A stretch of DNA of 64,000 nt from Polynucleobacter sp. AM-7D1 (GTDB taxonomy: Bacteria > Pseudomonadota > Gammaproteobacteria > Burkholderiales > Burkholderiaceae), in assembly GCF_018688455.1 (NCBI RefSeq), contig NZ_CP061319.1:1736001-1800000 (forward strand). Direction: 5' to 3'. Under the pieces are notes generated by a model, which did no database searches, was not told the origin of the DNA, and saw only the letters and a program-made list of their open reading frames with translations. Positions 58,897-64,000 of this stretch are shown here, piece after piece; position 1 is the first letter of the stretch, and each line of letters begins with the position of its first letter. The translations under genes were made by a program, and so were the position numbers.

Positions 58897-60235
58897 TTTT
58901 AGCCCCTAACACCACAATCTTCATTCGGTCCATAGCCAAGTATTTTTGGAATGCCTCCTTGACTTGGTCCAAGCTCACCATCTCCACTTGCTTAGTCCAT
59001 ACATCCATCGTGTCGAGCGGCAAGTTATTCCAAGCAATAGATGACACGTTATCAAGCAGCTTGCGATTGTTATCAATTCTCAAAGGATAGCCATTGATTA
59101 AATTTGCCTTAGCAGCATCAAGTTCAGATTGCATCGGTCCATTAGCAATAAATTGTGCAATGGTAGAACTCATCACTTCAAGAGCCAAAGTAGCTTGATC
59201 ATTCTTGGTCTGTACACCCGCCTGAAATATCCCTACATCCTTACCAGGGGCAAAATAACTGAACACACTATAAGCAAGGCCACGCTTCTCACGAACTTCT
59301 GACATCAGACGTGATACAAAACCGCCGCCGCCTAAAACATAATTCCCCACAAGTAATGGGAAGTAATCTGGATTACTGCGAGTAACTGCAGTCATTCCCA
59401 TCGCAATATGGGCTTGCTGCGTGTCAAATGGAATAGTGACTTCGCGTTGACTTAAAGGCTCTACTGGTGAGCGCTCAAACTCTGGCAGCTTGGAAATAGC
59501 AGGTCCAGACTGCGGTACTCTTTGCAATAAACTATGAACGATTTCAGCGGCCTCGACTTTACTCACATCACCAACAATACTGACAATCATTCGATCGCCA
59601 CGGTAGAACTGCTTATGAAACTGCTGCAAATCAGTAGCATTGATGTTGGCAATACTTTGCACCGTTGGCGAGTTAGCCAAGGGATAGTCGCCATAAACCA
59701 ATTTTCTAAAACGACGATCCAATACTGACTCCGGCTTTGTCTCCGACTCTAATAATGCAGTAGTCATTCTTTGCTTCTCACGGGCTAAGATTTTGGCATC
59801 GTAAGTAGGGGCACTCAACATGGCTGATGCCAATTGAACGGCGCGATCACGCAAATCTTTGCGACTTAAAGTCCGAATGCGCATGATGGCACGCTCCCCG
59901 CTGACAGAGACCCCAAGGTTTGCGCCTAAATCAGCAATCTCATCAGCAATCTGCGCCTCATTCAACAAACCCTTCTCTGACTTGGCACCATAGTTCATCA
60001 ACTGCCCAACCACAGTAGCTAAGCCACTCTTGGCTGATGGATCATAACGATCGCCTGCATCAATACTGATTTCAATATCGACCATCGGTAGCGATTTGGT
60101 TTGAACTAGATAAGCCTGTGCGCCCTTGAATGAGTCTAACTTTTCAATCGGCAATATTGCATGGGCAGAGGTGCTGACTACTGCTATCAGTGCGAATGTA
60201 AGACAAGCCTGCTTGATTGATTTATTTAGCAGCAT
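58889..60235 (-). CDS. M16-family zinc-protease homologue without HxxEH
   Basis: This 448-residue protein has a signal peptide with a likely cut at AHA near residue 26 and the M16 fold. The N-terminal position expected for HxxEH reads SGLATVVGQLMNYGA, so the zinc site is lost, while the C-terminal Arg/Tyr region is kept (GGGGFVSRLMSEVREKRGLAYSVFSYF near 305). It is the inactive partner of the upstream M16 gene, with which it overlaps by 14 bp. Such alpha/beta pairs form a shared chamber that degrades peptides in the periplasm. Confidence 0.88.
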   Translation of the reverse strand: MLLNKSIKQACLTFALIAVVSTSAHAILPIEKLDSFKGAQAYLVQTKSLPMVDIEISIDAGDRYDPSAKSGLATVVGQLMNYGAKSEKGLLNEAQIADEIADLGANLGVSVSGERAIMRIRTLSRKDLRDRAVQLASAMLSAPTYDAKILAREKQRMTTALLESETKPESVLDRRFRKLVYGDYPLANSPTVQSIANINATDLQQFHKQFYRGDRMIVSIVGDVSKVEAAEIVHSLLQRVPQSGPAISKLPEFERSPVEPLSQREVTIPFDTQQAHIAMGMTAVTRSNPDYFPLLVGNYVLGGGGFVSRLMSEVREKRGLAYSVFSYFAPGKDVGIFQAGVQTKNDQATLALEVMSSTIAQFIANGPMQSELDAAKANLINGYPLRIDNNRKLLDNVSSIAWNNLPLDTMDVWTKQVEMVSLDQVKEAFQKYLAMDRMKIVVLGAKNK

Positions 60236-61619
60236 GATTACCCCCCTGCTTGCTCTCAGCGGACTGACGCCCCTGCGGATCTAGCACCGCAATAGTCAGG
60301 CCCTCATCTACCAAATATTTTTTTGCAACGTGTTGAACTTGTGTGGGAGTGATTTTTTGCATCTTATCTAACATCACATCAATGTCTCTCCATGAGAATC
60401 CCGCCATCTCTGTGCTACCAATTTCCATAGCCTGCCCAAAGATTGAGTCGCGCTTATAGATTTGGTCGGAAAGGATGCGCACTTTAATACGCTTGAGTTC
60501 TGACTCCAGAATTCCTTTATCGACAATTTCTTTCAGAGCCTTGCGAATACTGCTCTCAGCCTGCTCCACTGTTTTTCCTTTAGCCATGCTGGTGCTAATT
60601 ACAAAAAGTTCTGGACCTCTTGAGACCATGTCGTAACCGACACTCACATCATTGACTACACGCTCCTGCTTTACCAGTGCGCGATTGAGGCGTGCATTGT
60701 CATAACCATCAAGCACTGCAGCCAACAATTCCAATGCATAAGGCTCATCATCATCTAGCTTGCCCACTTGTAGCTTGGGAACCTTCCAGGCCATCGCTAA
60801 CTGCGCACTATCTGCGGGTGCTTTAACCTGGACTCGCTTAATACCTTTTTGCGGTGGTTCAATCTGGGGCTTGCGATCTGGCAACTCTCTTGCAGAAGCA
60901 ACTCCATAATATTTTTCCGCTGCTTGCAAAATGGCTTTAGGATCAACATCACCAGCAATCACCACGGTTGCATTATTCGGTTTATACCAACTACGATACC
61001 AATCACGTGCATCAGCGGCTTTCATATTCACCAGGTCATTCATCCAGCCAACTACTGGATGACGATAAGGCGAACTCACGAATGCAGTAGCCATCAGTGA
61101 TTCATATAGCAAGCTGGTGGGATTATCTTCAGTACGCAAACGACGCTCTTCCATCACAACCTGAATTTCTTTTAAAAACTCTGCATCATCAAAATTGAGA
61201 TTAGACATGCGATCCGCCTCTAGCCTCATCACTTCATCTAACTTAGACTTTTCAACTTGCTGGAAATACGCTGTGTAATCTCGAGAAGTAAAAGCATTTT
61301 CACGACCGCCCACCGCCGCAACTAAACGAGAGAACTCGCCCGATTTCACTTTGTTAGTTCCCTTAAACATCATGTGCTCAAGAACATGGGCCACCCCAGT
61401 TTTACCGTTAACCTCATCCATTGAACCAGCGCGGTACCAAACCATATGCGCGACCGTTGGTGCTCGATGATCCTCGCGCACAATCAACTTCAGCCCATTA
61501 GCAAGGACAAACTCATGGGTATTTGATGGGGCGGCCTCAGGAGTTGCCCAAGAAGCTGAGCAAGAGATCAGTAAGAAGAAAGAAAAACGCAATAAAGTGG
61601 AGCGCATCTGTAAGATCAC
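60222..61619 (-). CDS. M16-family zinc protease, catalytic partner
   Basis: This 465-residue periplasmic protein has a signal peptide (cut near SWA-T, about residue 25) and the inverted zinc motif HVLEH in GVAHVLEHMMFKGT near residue 80, with a downstream Glu in EEIQVVMEERR about 70 residues later. It is the zinc-binding member of the pair with the next gene. The substrate is unknown; related pairs process or degrade small peptides. It is divergent from ftsY across 50 bp. Confidence 0.9.
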   Translation of the reverse strand: MILQMRSTLLRFSFFLLISCSASWATPEAAPSNTHEFVLANGLKLIVREDHRAPTVAHMVWYRAGSMDEVNGKTGVAHVLEHMMFKGTNKVKSGEFSRLVAAVGGRENAFTSRDYTAYFQQVEKSKLDEVMRLEADRMSNLNFDDAEFLKEIQVVMEERRLRTEDNPTSLLYESLMATAFVSSPYRHPVVGWMNDLVNMKAADARDWYRSWYKPNNATVVIAGDVDPKAILQAAEKYYGVASARELPDRKPQIEPPQKGIKRVQVKAPADSAQLAMAWKVPKLQVGKLDDDEPYALELLAAVLDGYDNARLNRALVKQERVVNDVSVGYDMVSRGPELFVISTSMAKGKTVEQAESSIRKALKEIVDKGILESELKRIKVRILSDQIYKRDSIFGQAMEIGSTEMAGFSWRDIDVMLDKMQKITPTQVQHVAKKYLVDEGLTIAVLDPQGRQSAESKQGGNHAAK

Positions 61620-61669
61620 CTATCCCAAGAATTTAATTGATAAGATGCAAGGATTAAATTGTATCGATT

Positions 61670-62560
61670 ATGTTCGGCTTACGTAAAACCCTCGGATCCC
61701 TGTTTAAATCGAATCAGACTGATGAAGCCTGGTTTGATGCCCTAGAAGAATCTCTCATTTTGAGTGATGTGGGTCTACCTACGACCGAACAACTGATGAG
61801 CAAACTTCGCAAGGCTGCCAAATCAGAAAATGCCAGCAGTCCAGAAGACCTAAAGCAACTGCTGATTCAAGAGGTGGCAAGTCTCCTAAAGCCTTTGGAG
61901 CCAATCACTAACCCTTTATTTGTTCATGAACAAAAGACCACTCCGGAAATATGGCTAGTAATTGGCGTCAATGGCGCTGGTAAGACCACCACCATCGGCA
62001 AACTCTGCAAACTCTTTCAGTCACAAGGCAAGTCCGTCTTACTGGCAGCAGGTGATACTTTCCGGGCGGCTGCACGCAATCAGCTCCTGGAATGGGGTGG
62101 GCGCAACCAAGTCGACGTCATCATGCAAGAAAGTGGTGATGCTGCAGCCGTAGCGCATGATGCGATTCATGCCGCAGTGTCTCGTAAGAGCGATATTTTG
62201 ATTATTGATACCGCGGGTAGATTAGCCACTCAAGACCATCTCATGGAAGAATTGAAGAAGGTTAAAAGAGTCATTGGCAAGGCCCTTCCTGGGGCCCCTC
62301 ACCAGACTTTGCTGGTTCTTGATGGCAATACTGGTCAAAATGGTTTAAGCCAAGTAAAGGCCTTTCATGCTGCTTTAGGCCTATCAGCCTTAATCGTGAC
62401 AAAGTTAGATGGCACCGCTAAAGGTGGAGTGATCTGTGCGCTTGCTCACACCCTCAAAGATGGGTCAAAACCAGCGGTTTTAGCCCTAGGCAAAGGTGAG
62501 GGAATTAACGATTTAGCCCCTTTCACTGCCGCGCAATATTCTTCTGAATTATTCAATTAA
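61670..62560 (+). CDS. ftsY: Signal recognition particle receptor FtsY
   Basis: This 296-residue SRP-type GTPase has a short N domain (about 1-90), G1 GVNGAGKTTTIGKL near 104, DTAGR near 183 and TKLDGTAKGG near 244. It receives ribosome-nascent chain complexes from Ffh at the membrane. The acidic N-terminal A domain of E. coli FtsY (497) is absent; only the amphipathic start MFGLRKTLGSLFK remains as lipid contact. In many proteobacteria ftsE and ftsX follow; here rpoH is next. Confidence 0.96.
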   Translation: MFGLRKTLGSLFKSNQTDEAWFDALEESLILSDVGLPTTEQLMSKLRKAAKSENASSPEDLKQLLIQEVASLLKPLEPITNPLFVHEQKTTPEIWLVIGVNGAGKTTTIGKLCKLFQSQGKSVLLAAGDTFRAAARNQLLEWGGRNQVDVIMQESGDAAAVAHDAIHAAVSRKSDILIIDTAGRLATQDHLMEELKKVKRVIGKALPGAPHQTLLVLDGNTGQNGLSQVKAFHAALGLSALIVTKLDGTAKGGVICALAHTLKDGSKPAVLALGKGEGINDLAPFTAAQYSSELFN

Positions 62561-62588
62561 ATCATAGACTTATAGAAGTAAAAAACCA

Positions 62589-62615
62589 TTAGCACTCTCT
62601 TGACAAGAGTGCTAA
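62589..62615. promoter_or_regulatory. CIRCE operator (HrcA binding site) in the rpoH promoter
   Basis: The sequence is TTAGCACTC, nine bases, then GAGTGCTAA: an exact match to the consensus inverted repeat bound by the heat-shock repressor HrcA. The nine-base spacer contains TTGACA (62600-62605), a consensus -35. It ends 39 bp before the rpoH ATG. hrcA itself is not in the window. Confidence 0.93.
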
Positions 62616-62629
62616 AATAGAGCTCTATT
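62600..62629 (+). promoter_or_regulatory. Putative sigma-70 promoter of rpoH
   Basis: TTGACA at 62600-62605 is a perfect -35. TCTATT at 62624-62629, 18 bp downstream, matches four of six -10 positions. The -35 lies inside the CIRCE spacer, so bound HrcA would block RNA polymerase. The leader to the ATG would be only about 20 nt and is AT-rich. Confidence 0.6.
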
Positions 62630-62654
62630 AATACCTAAAATATATAAAAAGAAA

Positions 62655-63596
62655 ATGGTTCAAAAGAAAACATACAATCCGCAATTGCAGGCAAGGCAAA
62701 CGCTGCCGGCAGCGCAGACTGCTGCGGCTTCGCTTGCCTTTCCGATGCTGCCTTCCCTTGGGGTTGGCACACTCGACTCTTATATCTCGTACGTAAATCG
62801 CGTACCTATGCTCAGTGCTGCAGAGGAGCTTCATCTCGCGCAAGAATTTCGTCGCACTGAAAATGTAGACGCTGCAAAAACTTTGGTTCTCTCACACCTT
62901 CGCTTGGTGGTATCTGTTGCTCGTCAGTATTTAGGTTATGGCATTCCGCATGCCGACCTCATTCAAGAGGGCAATATTGGTTTAATGAAGGCTGTTAAGC
63001 GCTACGACCCAAACCAAGGCGCACGCTTAGTCTCTTACGCAATCCATTGGATTAAGGCAGAGATTCATGAGTACATTCTCAAGAATTGGCGTTTAGTGAA
63101 AGTAGCTACAACCAAAGCGCAACGTAAGTTGTTCTTTAATTTACGCAGCAATAAGCCCACTTTGGCTGCGCTAACTCCAAGTGAAGTTGAGGCATTGGCC
63201 AAGGCTCTGGACGTCAAAGGTTCTGACGTTAAAGAAATGGAAATGCGACTTGCTGGTGGTGATGTTGCCTTAGAAGGTGATGACAGCGATGACGAATCAG
63301 CCTATGCACCAATTCAATGGTTGGCAGATAGTAGTCAAGAGCCTACCGAGATGATGGCAGCGGCTGCAACGGATGCATTGCATGGCCCTCAATTGGATCA
63401 AGCTCTCATGGCTTTAGATGAGCGTAGTCGCAACATTGTGCAATCCCGTTGGCTGGCAATGGATGCGGATGGTAATGGCACAAAGACATTGCATGATCTC
63501 GCAAGTGAATACGGCATCTCTGCAGAGCGTGTGCGTCAGATTGAGACTGCTGCACTCAAAAAGATGCGCAGCCTCTTGCAAGCTGAGACTGCTTAA
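62655..63596 (+). CDS. rpoH: Heat-shock sigma factor sigma-32
   Basis: This 313-residue sigma factor has region 2 (LVLSHLRLVVSVARQYLGYGIPHADLIQEGNIGLMKAV near 76-113; motif pieces only), the RpoH box QRKLFFNLR near 157 that separates RpoH from other group 3 sigmas, and region 4 HTH (LHDLASEYGISAERVRQIE near 275). It directs transcription of chaperone and protease genes. The upstream CIRCE suggests that HrcA represses its synthesis. The 20-nt leader is too short for the E. coli-type thermosensor in the 5' region. Confidence 0.96.
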   Translation: MVQKKTYNPQLQARQTLPAAQTAAASLAFPMLPSLGVGTLDSYISYVNRVPMLSAAEELHLAQEFRRTENVDAAKTLVLSHLRLVVSVARQYLGYGIPHADLIQEGNIGLMKAVKRYDPNQGARLVSYAIHWIKAEIHEYILKNWRLVKVATTKAQRKLFFNLRSNKPTLAALTPSEVEALAKALDVKGSDVKEMEMRLAGGDVALEGDDSDDESAYAPIQWLADSSQEPTEMMAAAATDALHGPQLDQALMALDERSRNIVQSRWLAMDADGNGTKTLHDLASEYGISAERVRQIETAALKKMRSLLQAETA

Positions 63597-63618
63597 GCAG
63601 TCCTCCCTCTGTAAGGCT

Positions 63619-64000
63619 TTACTTCAGTAGCTCTTTCAAGTCTTGCGCTAAGGTATCAGCACCTTGCGCATGCTTGATGTACAGGCGTAAATGCCCCTCT
63701 GGATCGAATGCATAACTACCCGCCATGTGATCCATGGTGTATGACCCAGGACTCGTACCGGGAACCTTCTTATAGTAAATCTTGAAGTCCTTGGTCACTT
63801 TTTCTAAAGCCGCCTCGTCTGCAGGACGCAGGCCTAAGAAACGAGAATCAAACGCTGGTACATATTGCTTCAAAATATTGGCGCTATCTCGCTCGGGATC
63901 AACGGTGACAAATAGCACCTGAACCTTATCGGCCTGGGGGCCCAAGAGAGTCATCACTTGCTGCATCTCCGTTAGAGTCGTAGGACAAATATCTGGGCAC
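63619..64000 (-). CDS. SCO1/SenC family protein, start beyond the window
   Basis: The minus strand is open from the right edge to a stop at 63619, giving the C-terminal 126 residues. The copper-binding motif CPDICPTTL lies at the very edge, VLFVTVDPERD near 63895 and the conserved His in YTMDHMAGSYAFDP near 63730. SCO proteins deliver copper to cytochrome c oxidase CuA or act as thiol-disulfide reductases in the periplasm. The signal/anchor region is outside the window. It is convergent with rpoH across 22 bp. Confidence 0.92.
   Translation of the reverse strand, partial: CPDICPTTLTEMQQVMTLLGPQADKVQVLFVTVDPERDSANILKQYVPAFDSRFLGLRPADEAALEKVTKDFKIYYKKVPGTSPGSYTMDHMAGSYAFDPEGHLRLYIKHAQGADTLAQDLKELLK

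Noticed and set aside
62630-62654. E. coli-like RNA thermosensor in the rpoH leader
   Set aside because: The leader is only about 20 nt and AT-rich, too short for the known fold.

Overview
This 64 kb window looks like core chromosome of a small-genome freshwater betaproteobacterium, most likely Polynucleobacter or a close relative in the Burkholderiaceae. The reasons are the moderate base composition, short intergenic gaps, and typical beta-proteobacterial gene neighbourhoods: dusB-fis-purH-ruvCAB, rplM-rpsI-argC-erpA, ubiE-Tim44-ubiJ-ubiB-DUF502-aspS-nudB, ssb-MFS-uvrA, kdsD-kdsC-lptCAB-hpf-ptsN-hprK-rapZ, ispE-tRNA(Gln)-prs-rplY-pth and M16-M16-rsmD-coaD-ferredoxin. Genus assignment is recognition, not computation. 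I see no prophage, insertion sequence, CRISPR array or restriction system.

Layout. 1-6.3 kb: the 5' part of lptD on the minus strand, back to back with amgK-murU-pepP-ubiH. 6.4-11.6 kb: dusB-fis, purH and the Holliday junction genes ruvCAB. 11.7-17.2 kb: an HPP membrane protein, tyrS, anmK, erpA, argC and the ribosomal operon rplM-rpsI. 17.2-18.4 kb: the largest non-coding stretch, holding an rplM leader, a candidate small RNA, an OsmC-family gene and RNase P RNA. 18.5-30.1 kb: a long run of minus-strand genes (pyrC, glycerate kinase, an Atm1-type ABC exporter, nudB, aspS, DUF502, ubiB, ubiJ, Tim44-like, ubiE, DUF971). 30.1-34 kb: one very large FAD/Fe-S oxidoreductase. 34-37.3 kb: ilvA, a 5'-nucleotidase and queF. 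37.4-44 kb: ssb, an MFS transporter, uvrA and a KefB-like antiporter. 44.1-50.5 kb: the Kdo/LPS-transport/nitrogen-PTS block, without rpoN. 50.5-54.9 kb: mutY, mutM, a TPR-LolB fusion and ispE. 54.9-64 kb: tRNA-Gln, prs, rplY, pth, ferredoxin, coaD, rsmD, two M16 proteases, ftsY, rpoH and a partial SCO1/SenC gene.

Functional themes. Envelope biogenesis is heavily represented: LptD, KdsD/KdsC, LptCAB and LolB, plus MurNAc recycling by AnmK, AmgK and MurU. Other themes are ubiquinone synthesis (UbiH, UbiJ, UbiB, UbiE), DNA repair and recombination (RuvABC, UvrA, SSB, MutY, MutM) and translation.

The points most worth a second look are: an exact CIRCE operator embedded in the rpoH promoter; a periplasmic TPR protein fused to a LolB domain with no lipidation cysteine; a candidate terminator-ended small RNA upstream of rplM; rsmD, whose conserved N-terminus can only be reached from an ATA codon; a four-residue expansion of the MutY iron-sulfur loop; and the absence of rpoN from its usual place.
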